A DNA stretch of 60,804 bases, taken from an uncultured Bacteroidota bacterium. Its GTDB lineage: Bacteria; Bacteroidota; Bacteroidia; Bacteroidales; F082. Below the pieces are notes generated by a model, which ran no database searches, had not been told where the DNA came from, and worked only from the letters and a program-made list of their open reading frames with translations. This document shows, piece after piece, positions 25,661-34,643 of the stretch; the first letter of the stretch is position 1, and every line of letters starts with the position of its first letter. The position numbers were made by a program, and so were the translations under genes. The stretch is taken from assembly GCA_900542475.1 (NCBI GenBank), contig UQNO01000009.1:1-60804 (forward strand). Direction: 5' to 3'.

Positions 25661-26539
25661 ATGAAAAAAAATATCTTCGTCGAAATTAAAAACTATGCGA
25701 TAATCACCGTGTGCTTGTTCGTCATAGCACTCGGCTGGACGGCATTCCTTATCCCTAACAACATGCTTGGCGGCGGTGTCAACGGTATCGCAACTATCGT
25801 TTACTGGGTCACAGGACTCTCCACTGGTTATACTATCTTCGCCCTGAACGCCTTGCTCATAATATTCTCTTTGAAAATTTTAGGGTGGAGATTCGGGATA
25901 AAAACGATATATTGCATCGTTGTGATGGCGTTGTTCTTCTCTTTGCTGCAGAATGTGTTCGGCGACGTGCCTGTGATTTCCGACATGTTCCTTGCGGCTA
26001 TCATCGGGGGAGGCATAGGCGGTTTCGCTAACGGAATGATTTTCCTCTCCGGCGGCAGCACGGGCGGTGTGGATATAATTACAATGGTGGTGAACAAATA
26101 CCGTAACATTTCGCTCGGACGGTTTACCTTGGCGATGAATCTCGTCATCATCGGGAGTTTGTTCTTCGTGTTTCAGGATTTAGGGATACTTCAGCGTGTC
26201 GAGTTGATAATATATTCTCTGGTCGGTAATTTCGTGAGCAGTTACTGCATGGACCTCGCTTTCACGGGAAGCAAACAATCGGTGCAGATGTTCATCTTCT
26301 CGTCGAAGCCAGAGGTTATAGCAAATAGAATAGGCAACGAGATTCGTCGTGGTGTCACGGTGATTCGCGGTACCGGCTGGTACACAAAACAGGATAGCGA
26401 CATTTTGATGGCTGTGGTGCGAAAGACGGAGTGCCAGCCTGTTATCAGAATAGTGAAACAAGAAGACCCCAAGGCTTTTGTGTCTGTGAATACTGTGATG
26501 GGTGTTTATGGCAAAGGGTTCGAGGTTATGAAGAAATAA
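25661..26539 (+). CDS. YitT family membrane protein
   Basis: A 292-residue inner-membrane protein with five or six hydrophobic helices in residues 1-190 (NYAIITVCLFVIALGWTAF, NGIATIVYWVTGLSTGYTIF, GGGIGGFANGMIFLSGGSTGG) and a soluble C-terminal DUF2179 domain (VQMFIFSSKPEVIANRI, then RGVTVIRGTGWYT). The family's function is unknown. The gene follows the tRNA cluster by 86 bases and ends at a strong bidirectional terminator. The T-rich sequence before the ATG has no clear promoter, so read-through from the tRNA locus is possible. Confidence 0.88.
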   Translation: MKKNIFVEIKNYAIITVCLFVIALGWTAFLIPNNMLGGGVNGIATIVYWVTGLSTGYTIFALNALLIIFSLKILGWRFGIKTIYCIVVMALFFSLLQNVFGDVPVISDMFLAAIIGGGIGGFANGMIFLSGGSTGGVDIITMVVNKYRNISLGRFTLAMNLVIIGSLFFVFQDLGILQRVELIIYSLVGNFVSSYCMDLAFTGSKQSVQMFIFSSKPEVIANRIGNEIRRGVTVIRGTGWYTKQDSDILMAVVRKTECQPVIRIVKQEDPKAFVSVNTVMGVYGKGFEVMKK

Positions 26540-26575
26540 AAAAAAGGCTGCCGTCAGGCAGCCTTTTTTTTATTT
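26534..26575. terminator. Perfect 19-bp bidirectional terminator
   Basis: Arms 26534-26552 and 26557-26575 (core GGCTGCC-GTCA-GGCAGCC) with A8/T8 flanks. It overlaps the stop codons of the convergent YitT and C1-peptidase genes and serves both. Confidence 0.93.
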
Positions 26576-27800
26576 ACTTGATTCCAAGTTTTTTCTTGAT
26601 TGACTTTGGAAGAGCGTCTTTGTGAACGACGTAGTTCAAGGTCTTGTAGCGCACGAATGCTTCCGAGGCATACCATATTCCGTCGTAGTTGCCTGCATCG
26701 CCCCATGAGTTTTTCACCATGAAGTAAACGTTGCCAATCTGGTCTTTGGCCTTGCCGTAGATTACCATGCCGTGGTCGTCAGTTGTCTCGTAGTTGTTAT
26801 AAGCGTCGATACGATCCTGGTCGTTGACCCAGCGTTGTGGCGTGGGTTTGTTCATGGCTTCTTTTTGGCGGTCGGCTGCGCTGAGTCCGTTCCAATGCGC
26901 GTAGTCGGTGCCTGATTTGTCCGCTGCCTGGTTTTTGAGGTCCGGGAGGACGCAAACGCCTGCCATCTTGCCTCTGAGCCAGCCTTGCTCGCTGACATCG
27001 GAACCCCAAGCTATTGGGTAGCCGTTGTCGATGGCGTTGTTCATCACCTCCATGAACTCATCGACAGGGAGGTTGTAGGCTTTGCCCCAGCGCCAGTTGT
27101 CCTGAACCTCGATGACGAATTGCTCATACCATGGCTGATGTGCGAATGAAGCGATGTTGACATAGTCGTCCATGTTCAAGCCTGTTGACTTTGCGAACTC
27201 CATCGGAGTGTATTCTTTGCCGTTGTAGAAGAATGTCTCCGGACATTTCCCGATGTAAGCGTCGAGGATTCCGTTGAAAGCGTTCTTCCAGAGCGGAATG
27301 TGGTTGTCGTCTGTTCCAAGCTGGAGTTTTTTGGTTTTGACAACGCCTTCGAGGAATCTGCCGCTGACGTTTGATAATTCCGAGAAGTCGCTGAGGTCGT
27401 CGCCATGCATCTGACCTGCTTTCATCTCTGAATCAGGAACGAGACCGTAGTGTTTGATGGCATAGATGACATCGCCGAATGAGCCGCCTTCTGAATATGA
27501 CACGTCGCCATGTGTGCGGACATGACGGTCGGCGCGGTCCTGGTAGGTCTTGTACACGATGTACATCTCGGAGAAATCGTACTCCGGCTTGCCCATGCGG
27601 AGCAATTCAGCCTCGAAGAAACCGAGTGTCGAGTAGCACCAGCATGTGCCTGCTCTGTTCTGATCTCTCACAGGTGTGATGGGTAATTCCTTGATGACCT
27701 CAAATCTGTAACCGTCATCTTCTTTTTCTTCTGCTTCTTGTGCGAATGCCGGCATGCTCAAAAACAGAGCGGCTGCCATTAAAAAATGTCTGAATTTCAT
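26574..27800 (-). CDS. Exported C1 family cysteine peptidase, paralog A
   Basis: A papain-fold peptidase resembling bleomycin hydrolase/PepC-like members but with a signal peptide (MKFRHFLMAAALFLSMPAFA), so it acts in the periplasm or outside. Catalytic elements: oxyanion Q and nucleophile in VRDQNRAGTCWCYSTLGF (near residue 50), His in TTDDHGMVIYGKA and Asn in FMVKNSWGDAG. Length (408 aa) suits the family. It shares its whole layout with the next gene upstream, 27883-29082, so the pair arose by tandem duplication. Substrate unknown; many Bacteroidales carry such genes. Confidence 0.9.
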   Translation of the reverse strand: MKFRHFLMAAALFLSMPAFAQEAEEKEDDGYRFEVIKELPITPVRDQNRAGTCWCYSTLGFFEAELLRMGKPEYDFSEMYIVYKTYQDRADRHVRTHGDVSYSEGGSFGDVIYAIKHYGLVPDSEMKAGQMHGDDLSDFSELSNVSGRFLEGVVKTKKLQLGTDDNHIPLWKNAFNGILDAYIGKCPETFFYNGKEYTPMEFAKSTGLNMDDYVNIASFAHQPWYEQFVIEVQDNWRWGKAYNLPVDEFMEVMNNAIDNGYPIAWGSDVSEQGWLRGKMAGVCVLPDLKNQAADKSGTDYAHWNGLSAADRQKEAMNKPTPQRWVNDQDRIDAYNNYETTDDHGMVIYGKAKDQIGNVYFMVKNSWGDAGNYDGIWYASEAFVRYKTLNYVVHKDALPKSIKKKLGIK

Positions 27801-27843
27801 TGTGTTTTTATTATTTAATGATACAATAATTGATGCAGTGTTA

Positions 27844-27863
27844 AGACGCGGTTAATCGCGTCT
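27844..27863. other. Short hairpin between the two peptidase genes
   Basis: AGACGCG (27844-27850) pairs with CGCGTCT (27857-27863) around GTTAAT. No T tract follows on the minus strand, so it is a weak terminator or an mRNA-stability element downstream of paralog B. Confidence 0.4.
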
Positions 27864-27882
27864 GTGCTCATATTAGTTGATG

Positions 27883-29082
27883 TTACTTAATATTGAGATT
27901 GTTTCTCATTTCGTTTGACAAACCAGCCTTGTTGACAGTGAAGAACACTGTGTGCAGTTTCACGAACTCTTCGGAACAGTACCAATAACCTTTGTGAGGT
28001 CCTGCTTCTCCCCAGGAGTTCTTCACCTTATAATATTTGTTGCCGTTTTGGTCGTGCGCGATGCCGACGAGCAGCATGCTGTGGTCGTCGCCGGTGCTCC
28101 AGTCGTTGTAGGCGCGCTGGTGCATCTCACCGGTCACTGTCTTTTCAGGCAAGATATATTCAAATGAATATTGTTTCTCCAGAATCTCCTTGTCGGTCAT
28201 CTTCTTGAACGCCTTGGGGTCGCTTTCGCGGATTTTGTTGACATCGTCTTCGGGTACTATAGCGAGGCCGTGTTTGCGCGAGAAGCCTTTGTCGCTGACA
28301 TCTTGCGCCCAACCGACGGTGTACCCGTTGTTCAAGGCGTTGTCAACTTCTTCCATCATCTCGTCGAAACCCATGTTATAGGTCATGGTATATGTCCAGT
28401 TGTCGGGAATGAGAAGAAGGAATGGCTTGTACATCTCCTTGTCCATGAACGAAGAGAACTGCACGTAATCGTCGATGTCGAGTTTGTATTTGTCGGCGAA
28501 CGACTTGGGGGTGTATGTCGTGCCTTGATACTCGAAACATTCCGGCACCTCGCCGAGGTAAGCGTCGAGTATGCCTTTCATGACTTTTGGATATGTCTCG
28601 TAGAGAATGCGGCCGTTGCTTTTCTGTGTAACCATTTGGGCGTAGTTCTCGATGACTTTCTGAATTTCCGAATGATTGTGTTTGTCGTCGCCGATGACGA
28701 GACCGCTGTAAGCCTCGTTGGTAATCATGCCAGTCTCGTCGATGGCGTAGAGAACGTCGAACACCTCGCCTCCGCAGCTGAGGTCGGCGCCTCCGTGCAA
28801 CTGTACGAAGCGGTCGAATTTCTTGTTGTAGGCCCAACGTACAGAAAACATCTCCGAAAGGTTGAGCTCCTCGCCGTATTTCCTCAAAATTTCGGCCTCG
28901 ACGAAACCTGTGCCGGCGAAGCACCAACAAGTTCCTGACATCGCCTGATTTTTCACCACGGTGTGAGGCACCTCCACATCATCTGTGAACTGATAGACCT
29001 TTTTCTCGTCTTTCTGTGCAAAGGCGGAAATCGTGAAAAGCATTGCAACTGCTAATGAAAAAATGTATTTTAAGTTTTTCAT
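27883..29082 (-). CDS. Exported C1 family cysteine peptidase, paralog B
   Basis: Second member of the tandem pair. Signal peptide MKNLKYIFSLAVAMLFTISAFA; active-site stretch VKNQAMSGTCWCFAGTGFVEA; His in STGDDHSMLLVGIA; Asn in KVKNSWGEAGPHKGYWYCS. Like paralog A it has the long insertion between the Cys and His regions (YLGEVPECFEYQGTTYTPKSF versus a matching segment in A). At 399 aa it is slightly shorter. It is transcribed toward paralog A with an 82-base gap that holds a short hairpin, so co-transcription is possible but not certain. A TATTTTTG-like -7 (29117-29124, minus) lies upstream. Confidence 0.9.
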   Translation of the reverse strand: MKNLKYIFSLAVAMLFTISAFAQKDEKKVYQFTDDVEVPHTVVKNQAMSGTCWCFAGTGFVEAEILRKYGEELNLSEMFSVRWAYNKKFDRFVQLHGGADLSCGGEVFDVLYAIDETGMITNEAYSGLVIGDDKHNHSEIQKVIENYAQMVTQKSNGRILYETYPKVMKGILDAYLGEVPECFEYQGTTYTPKSFADKYKLDIDDYVQFSSFMDKEMYKPFLLLIPDNWTYTMTYNMGFDEMMEEVDNALNNGYTVGWAQDVSDKGFSRKHGLAIVPEDDVNKIRESDPKAFKKMTDKEILEKQYSFEYILPEKTVTGEMHQRAYNDWSTGDDHSMLLVGIAHDQNGNKYYKVKNSWGEAGPHKGYWYCSEEFVKLHTVFFTVNKAGLSNEMRNNLNIK

Positions 29083-29196
29083 GATATTGATTGTTAGTGA
29101 TTTTTTTTCAAGGTCACAAAAATAGTGAATTAATGCAAATGTTATGATAAAAGAGGAATTTTTTTATGTTTTTTTAGAAATAGTAAAATATTTTAC

Positions 29197-29204
29197 TATA
29201 TTTG
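29197..29204 (+). promoter_or_regulatory. -7 element of cysteate synthase
   Basis: TATATTTG, 24 bases before the ATG at 29229; the -33 position holds only TTTA (29173-29176, 20-base spacing). Confidence 0.5.
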
Positions 29205-29228
29205 CGCTTTAAAAAATAAACACATAAT

Positions 29229-30515
29229 ATGACTTTTATTCCGACGAAATATCAGGTGAAATGCGTTGCTGACGGACGTATTTGTGAAGATTCGGGCTGG
29301 ATGCTCGATTTCCCTAACAGCGAGAATCCGAGTCTCATCCGTGCGGTTTACGAGAAGAAACAGCTCGAAGTGAAAGAGGAGAATGGCGGTTTATACCGTT
29401 TTGCCGACTGGCTTCCTATCAAGAATTTATTGAAAGGGGTCTCATGTCCTGTTACTTATAAGAGTGATAAACTTGCCAAGAGGTTGGGACTTGACAATTT
29501 ATATATTACATTCAACGGATATTATCCTGAGATTGGTGTTCGTATGCGCACCTGCTCCTTCAAGGAGACCGAGGCTTATTCGGTGTGCGCTCGTCTCGGT
29601 TCCGAGCTTCGCGACAAGGTGATGGTCGTTTCTTCGGCTGGTAACACCGCTCGCGCCTTCGCACAGGTGTGTTCAGACAACAATATCAAGCTTTTGCTGA
29701 CAGTTCCGGAGGACAATATTGACGCCTTGTGGTTCGAGAAGCCGCTCAACCCTTGCGTGAAGCTGCTTTGCACCGAACATGGAAGCGACTATTTCGACGC
29801 TATCAATCTTGGCAATATCGTGTGCGAGATGGACGGATATTTCGCCGAGGGCGGTGCCAAGAATATCGCTCGTCGTGACGGCATGAGCACCACCATGATG
29901 TCGGCGGTGACATTTATCGGACGCATTCCGGATTATTATTTCCAGGCTGTTGGAAGTGGCACAGGCGCTATCGCGGCATGGGAAGCCAACCTGCGTTTTA
30001 TCGAGGACGGTCGTTTCGGCAAGAACAAGGCAAAGATATATGTGTCGCAGAACAAGCCATTCACACCTATGTATGATGCGTGGAAGGCGCACTCGAGGGC
30101 TTTGCTGCCTTACGATGCGGCGCAGGCGCGCAAAGATGCCGCCGAAATTTGCGCCAAGGTGTTGTCAAACAGAAAACCGCCGTACTCGCTGGCGGGAGGC
30201 TTGTATGACGCCATGGTCGATACCGACGGCGATTTCTTTGTCGTGACAAACGAAGAGGCTCAAAAAGCCTGCGACATGTTCAAGGAACTCGAAGGCATCG
30301 ACATCTACCACGCTGCCGGAGTGGCAACGGCTTCGCTTGTGCAAGCTATTGAGAATAAGCAGGTTAAAGCCGACGATGTCATCATGCTTAACATCACTGG
30401 AGGCGGCGAGGCTTTGTTTAAAAAACATAATGATGTGTGGTTTCTGAAACCGGATAAGGTCTTTGGCGTCAACGCCTCGAAAGAAGAAATCAAGGAATTT
30501 GTGAAAAATATGTAA
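29229..30515 (+). CDS. Cysteate synthase (threonine-synthase-like PLP enzyme)
   Basis: A PLP enzyme of the threonine synthase fold that in this subfamily makes L-cysteate from O-phosphoserine and sulfite. The opening (KYQVKC...EDSGWMLDFP...PSLIRAVY), the PLP-lysine region CSFKETEAYSVCARLG, VVSSAGNTARAFAQVCSDN and the phosphate/PLP loop NITGGGEALFKKH match Bacteroides proteins annotated as cysteate synthase. In Bacteroidetes, cysteate feeds sulfonolipid (capnine-type) synthesis; no acyl-cysteate genes are adjacent here. Threonine synthase is the main alternative, less likely from the N-terminal region. Length is 428 aa. It ends next to an inverted repeat pair. Confidence 0.78.
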   Translation: MTFIPTKYQVKCVADGRICEDSGWMLDFPNSENPSLIRAVYEKKQLEVKEENGGLYRFADWLPIKNLLKGVSCPVTYKSDKLAKRLGLDNLYITFNGYYPEIGVRMRTCSFKETEAYSVCARLGSELRDKVMVVSSAGNTARAFAQVCSDNNIKLLLTVPEDNIDALWFEKPLNPCVKLLCTEHGSDYFDAINLGNIVCEMDGYFAEGGAKNIARRDGMSTTMMSAVTFIGRIPDYYFQAVGSGTGAIAAWEANLRFIEDGRFGKNKAKIYVSQNKPFTPMYDAWKAHSRALLPYDAAQARKDAAEICAKVLSNRKPPYSLAGGLYDAMVDTDGDFFVVTNEEAQKACDMFKELEGIDIYHAAGVATASLVQAIENKQVKADDVIMLNITGGGEALFKKHNDVWFLKPDKVFGVNASKEEIKEFVKNM

Positions 30516-30516
30516 C

Positions 30517-30619
30517 CTCATTTCGGGCGAAACGAAGTGAAGTCGAGAAATCCCCTGCAAAAGAGTCGTTGCTCACTTGCAGGGGATTTCTTCATTCCGC
30601 TCCGCTTTGGTCGAAACGA
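30517..30619. repeat. Inverted pair of dispersed palindromic elements with central 14-bp stem
   Basis: The left element (30517-30553) reads CTCATTTCGGGCGAAACG, then AAGTGAAGTCGAGAAATC; the right one (30585-30619) is the same family inverted. Between them GAAATCCCCTGCAA (30547-30560) pairs perfectly with TTGCAGGGGATTTC (30577-30590). It fills the gap between two convergent genes and probably terminates both. This is the most complete, paired form of the element in the window. Confidence 0.8.
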
Positions 30620-30631
30620 CGGGCGGAAGTG

Positions 30632-32656
30632 TTATCTTTTTACGACTTTGTTAACCGTGGCATTGCCGTTGTTGTCAACGACTTTCACCATGTAAACGCC
30701 TGTCTTGAGTCCGCTCATGTCGATGTTTACATCGCTTGATGAAACTTTGACATCGATTACCTTCTGACCGCAGATGTTGTAAACTTCAACTGCGTTGATT
30801 CCTTCGCCGTCAACGGTGATGTTGCCGTCGGTCGGGTTAGGATAGATATTGTAGCTGTTGGCTGCGTTTTCCGCAACGTTATCGTTGCTGTTGAATATTT
30901 CGCCTTTGGCAATCTTCACGGAAGTTTTGTCTTCTGCATACAAGGCTTGAATTTCAACGACATAGAATTCTCCAGGCGTATATTCAACGATGCAACTTGT
31001 TTCTGTTGTGTTTTCAGCCACTAACTCGTTGTTGACCCACACACTGTATCCGGCTGGGGTGCTCCCCTCGTGAGCTTCCCAGGAAACGACTTTGCGGTAT
31101 GCGTCATCTTGGTTTTCAATAGTGACATTGGCAACTGGATAAGGGTGCTCGTCGGTGTATTCGTACATGAAATGGCTGTTGATGATTTCTTTTGTGCCGA
31201 CATTTTGAATCCATGCAGCCACTTCAAGGTCGCTCATCTCTTCAACGTGTGTTGATGTCATATCGTATGTGTATTCAAAATGCTGACATTCTCCTGCAGG
31301 GATATTGAGTTCGTCTCCTGCCGGATCTGTCAAGAATTTCATGAATACATGGTGGAACGAGGTCTCGCCGTTTCCGCCGACATTGTTGTGGGTTTCTTTC
31401 TCGTTGACTGTGACAAACGCTTTTTCAACGTTCAAATTATAATATGCCATGAAGTCAACCTTGACGGTGATGTTGTTGCCGTCAACATTGAATGTGCCTC
31501 TAATGTCGCCGAAAGCAGGTGTGTTATACGCATTGTCTAAAACTGCCTGATTCACCTGTTTTTGTTGTCCTTCAAGAAATACCATAGGAACAGCGTTTAC
31601 ACCATAGTAGAGTCTTCTGACACCGCCTTCGTTGGTGTAATACGGATCGCCGTTGCCTGGCCAGTTCATCTGATATTTTGTGTAAGTGAATTTGCCGGGG
31701 TTGTTGTTGGTGAGACTCTGCATCTGGTTGTTCACGCTGACACAAGGGCCGCAAGTGGAACTTGAGAAGTGCTCTATCATGGGGATTCTCTGAATGTTTC
31801 CAAGAGCCACGTTGAGATTCTTCGTCAAGGTGTTGTTGTCAGGGTCGTTATCGTTAGCACCGTTAACTTCCATGATGGAAGTTTGTAGCTCGTATGAGCC
31901 GGGAAGCAATGTCACGGGCGTTGCAAATGTAAATTGAGCAGATTCTAAAGTGGCTAATGTTGTCTCAAAAGTCTCTTCAACAGGTTCTTCGTTGTCAATC
32001 TGATAACTCATCTTGAAACTGTTAATGGGTTCAACGCCTTTGTTCAGAACAGTGAAAGAAATATCGGTGGCGCCTGCGTTAATGGTGTTGTCGCCGTCAA
32101 TGCTGTTCAAGGACAAGTCGAGGTTCTCCAATGTGAAAATCACGATGTCGTCAAAATACCAATTGTTGATGTTGTAACTGTATCCTGTGTAGAAAATACA
32201 GAATCTGACTTGGCTTTGTCCCATGTCGGGCGTTGTTATTTCCTGCATGATGTCGTGCTGGCCGCTACTGTAATAATTTTGCTGCCAACCCACGTTCCAT
32301 GTCGCTCCATTGTCGGACGTCGTGGCGACGCCGAGTACATGACCACCTGAATAATTATCGAGGCAATGCTTAAAGCTGAATACCACACTTGTAGCACCTG
32401 TCAGGTCAACAGCAGGTGTGACCATACGTGAAGTGCCGTTGAAGCTCGGGTTGTAGGAGAGTTTAAGCTCGTTGGCTGTTCCGCCGGCTTTCTGGGTGTC
32501 TGAAATCGACCAGGATTGTGAGCCCAAGTCCATGACCTGCCATCCTGTTGGCAATGATGTGCCGTCGAAATGCTCTTCGAGCAGCGTCATTCTTGTCTGT
32601 GCAAATACTGAAACTGACATCAGTATAACCGCGATGAATAGTGAAGTTTTTTTCAT
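30632..32656 (-). CDS. T9SS-exported Omp28-related protein with choice-of-anchor J domain
   Basis: A 674-residue secreted or surface protein. After a signal peptide (MKKTSLFIAVILMSVSVFA), residues ~25-185 form a cleaved-adhesin/choice-of-anchor J beta domain (EEHFDGTSLPTGWQ, WYFDDIVI). A CARDB-like region follows, then an Omp28-like thioredoxin-fold segment around residues 290-390 with EHFSSSTCGPCVSVNNQM and PMVFLEGQ. A fibronectin-like domain precedes the C-terminal T9SS type A sorting domain (YNIYPNPTDGNITVDG to VNKVVKR). The CGPC pair suggests redox or metal chemistry, but the function is not known. A TATCTTTG -7 element (32695-32702, minus) lies upstream. Confidence 0.85.
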   Translation of the reverse strand: MKKTSLFIAVILMSVSVFAQTRMTLLEEHFDGTSLPTGWQVMDLGSQSWSISDTQKAGGTANELKLSYNPSFNGTSRMVTPAVDLTGATSVVFSFKHCLDNYSGGHVLGVATTSDNGATWNVGWQQNYYSSGQHDIMQEITTPDMGQSQVRFCIFYTGYSYNINNWYFDDIVIFTLENLDLSLNSIDGDNTINAGATDISFTVLNKGVEPINSFKMSYQIDNEEPVEETFETTLATLESAQFTFATPVTLLPGSYELQTSIMEVNGANDNDPDNNTLTKNLNVALGNIQRIPMIEHFSSSTCGPCVSVNNQMQSLTNNNPGKFTYTKYQMNWPGNGDPYYTNEGGVRRLYYGVNAVPMVFLEGQQKQVNQAVLDNAYNTPAFGDIRGTFNVDGNNITVKVDFMAYYNLNVEKAFVTVNEKETHNNVGGNGETSFHHVFMKFLTDPAGDELNIPAGECQHFEYTYDMTSTHVEEMSDLEVAAWIQNVGTKEIINSHFMYEYTDEHPYPVANVTIENQDDAYRKVVSWEAHEGSTPAGYSVWVNNELVAENTTETSCIVEYTPGEFYVVEIQALYAEDKTSVKIAKGEIFNSNDNVAENAANSYNIYPNPTDGNITVDGEGINAVEVYNICGQKVIDVKVSSSDVNIDMSGLKTGVYMVKVVDNNGNATVNKVVKR

Positions 32657-32712
32657 ATACTATGAGATTTGATGTTGAAAATATGTTTGCACTGCAAAGA
32701 TAATAATAAAAA

Positions 32713-32745
32713 ATAAAAGGGTAATTATTTTTTTTACCCTTTTAT
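32713..32745 (-). terminator. Rho-independent terminator of the carboxyltransferase gene
   Basis: ATAAAAGGGTAA (32713-32724) pairs with TTACCCTTTTAT (32734-32745), loop of nine bases, followed on the minus strand by a T-rich tract. It lies 24 bases past the carboxyltransferase stop codon. Confidence 0.8.
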
Positions 32746-32768
32746 GATTTTTTTAAAGTGCCGTCCGG

Positions 32769-34535
32769 TTATTTTTCGATAAACGCCAAAATATCACCTT
32801 TCTTCACTATTTTACCTTGTTCGGCAATCACCTCCACGAGTTTTCCGCTCCAGTTGGCGACGACCGCCTCTGGTGCGTAAGGTGTCTGCACATAGCAGAA
32901 GACGTCGCCTTCCTTATATTTTGTGCCTGTTGCAGGCGATATTGACTTCTCGTAGGCGTCGAGCTCCCAGATGACGCGTCCGCTCACCGGCGAAGTGATG
33001 GTTTCAGCATTAGGGTGACGCATTTTGCGAAGGTCGTCGAGGTTCACCGTCATGCCGCTCTTCTCTGCCTTGGCTTGCATCTTGGCGTCAAGTTCCTGGT
33101 TGAAACGGCGTTTTGCCTCACCCGACTTGTATTCGCGATATTGTTTCTCGTGCATCGCGAACTCGAACAGCTCTTCGTCGTCCTGACCGCGGTCCCAGCC
33201 TTCTTTTTCCATCATTTCGATGAAATGAGGCAATGCGTCGGGATAGTTGTCCTGTGGGTTGCCTGTGAAGAACTCCAATCCTTTCTTCTTGGCAAGTTCC
33301 ACGATTTCAGGCGCCAATGTACCCGGGAGTTTTCCCGCTTTGCCGAGAATCATGTCCCACGCTGCATGGTCTATTGACGACTCGTAACGAGGCTCGCCCT
33401 TGCTCAATGCGAAGAGATTCATCAATGCGATGTTCTTGGTGTATTGGCTGAACGGCGTCACCAATGGTGGATTGCCGAGTTTAGGCCAGATATTCTGCAC
33501 TTCTTGGAATAACTCGACGAGCATTTCGTCTTCGTTAAGTTCCTGAAGTCCTTGATTCTTGCGATTCATGTTGATGGCTGCGTGTACCGGTTTCAGGTCG
33601 GCCATAAGTGAACCCATCATGCCGCCGGGCAGACCGCAATCTAACAGCAATGAGTTGATGTAACGGTTGCGCGGGTCAATCCAATAGCCGAGAAAGTCGT
33701 CGATGAAACTCTGTGTCATGCTGCGGGCGGCCATGTAGGTCTTCATGTCGATGTCCTTGACAAGGAAGCCGGCGTCTTTCAGCATGGCTTGTACGCTGAT
33801 TACGTCAGGGTGTACGGTGCCCCATGAGAGCGGTTCCATCGCCACATCGATGTAGTCGCAGCCGGCTTTACACACCTCGAGGACTGACGCCATGGAGAGA
33901 CCCGGAGTGGTATGACCGTGGTACTGCACTTTGATGTCAGGATGTTGAGTCTTGATATGATTCACGATTTTGCCTAACGACACCGGGCGACCGACACCGG
34001 CCATGTCTTTCAAGGCGATTTCTTTCGCGCCGGCGGCGATGAGCTCGTCGGCTATCTGCATATAATATTCGGCGGTGTGTACCTGTGAATAAGTGATACT
34101 CATCGCAGCCTGTGATACCATGCCGGCTTCGTTGGCCCATTGAATCGAAGGAATGATGTTGCGCACATCGTTCAATCCGCAGAAGATACGGGTGATATCG
34201 ACACCCTGGGCTTTCTTGACTTTATACATCAGTTGGCGCACATCGGCCGGTACAGGGTTCATTCTCAATGCGTTAAGAGCGCGGTCGAGCATGTGGCACT
34301 CAATGCCGCCTTTATGTAATGCCGCTGTAAAAGCACGTACTGACGGGTTTGGATTTTCGCCGTAAAGCAGATTGACCTGCTCCGCGGCGCCGCCGTTGGT
34401 CTCGACACGGTCGAAACAACCCATGTCGATGATTAGTGGAGCGATTTTTTCCAATTGGTCTTTGCGAGGCACATATTTGCCGGAGCTTTGCCACATGTCA
34501 CGGTAAACGAGACTAAATTTTACTTCCTTTTTCAT
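32769..34535 (-). CDS. Oxaloacetate decarboxylase alpha/pyruvate carboxylase B-like protein lacking the biotin lysine
   Basis: The N-terminal ~280 residues are a DRE-TIM carboxyltransferase barrel (KFSLVYRDMWQSSGKYV, ETNGGAAEQVNLLYGENP, ALKDMAGVGRP, VQYHGHTTPGLSMA with metal-binding His residues), followed by the PYC_OADA conserved domain (GLPGGMMGSLMADLK). The last ~75 residues keep the shape of a biotinyl/lipoyl domain (SPVSGRVIWELD...GKLVEVIAEQGKIVKKGDILAF), but the biotin motif EAMKM is absent: TPYAPEAVV stands at that position. A similar lysine-less form is known in other Bacteroidetes. It must therefore work with another biotin carrier or catalyse something else; none is encoded nearby. 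Length 588 aa; no truncation is evident. Confidence 0.82.
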   Translation of the reverse strand: MKKEVKFSLVYRDMWQSSGKYVPRKDQLEKIAPLIIDMGCFDRVETNGGAAEQVNLLYGENPNPSVRAFTAALHKGGIECHMLDRALNALRMNPVPADVRQLMYKVKKAQGVDITRIFCGLNDVRNIIPSIQWANEAGMVSQAAMSITYSQVHTAEYYMQIADELIAAGAKEIALKDMAGVGRPVSLGKIVNHIKTQHPDIKVQYHGHTTPGLSMASVLEVCKAGCDYIDVAMEPLSWGTVHPDVISVQAMLKDAGFLVKDIDMKTYMAARSMTQSFIDDFLGYWIDPRNRYINSLLLDCGLPGGMMGSLMADLKPVHAAINMNRKNQGLQELNEDEMLVELFQEVQNIWPKLGNPPLVTPFSQYTKNIALMNLFALSKGEPRYESSIDHAAWDMILGKAGKLPGTLAPEIVELAKKKGLEFFTGNPQDNYPDALPHFIEMMEKEGWDRGQDDEELFEFAMHEKQYREYKSGEAKRRFNQELDAKMQAKAEKSGMTVNLDDLRKMRHPNAETITSPVSGRVIWELDAYEKSISPATGTKYKEGDVFCYVQTPYAPEAVVANWSGKLVEVIAEQGKIVKKGDILAFIEK

Positions 34536-34643
34536 GTCCGTTTTTTGTTATGGTTTTAATCTTTGTTTTTATCAAAATTTTAAAATGCAAAGTTACATAT
34601 TTATTTTGATTTTTTATTATTTTTGCAAAAAATAAAATTAATA

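Noticed and set aside
28171..28938. Long plus-strand frame of 255 codons
   Set aside because: It is antisense to the C1 peptidase gene, which has clear catalytic motifs; the frame has no recognisable domain.
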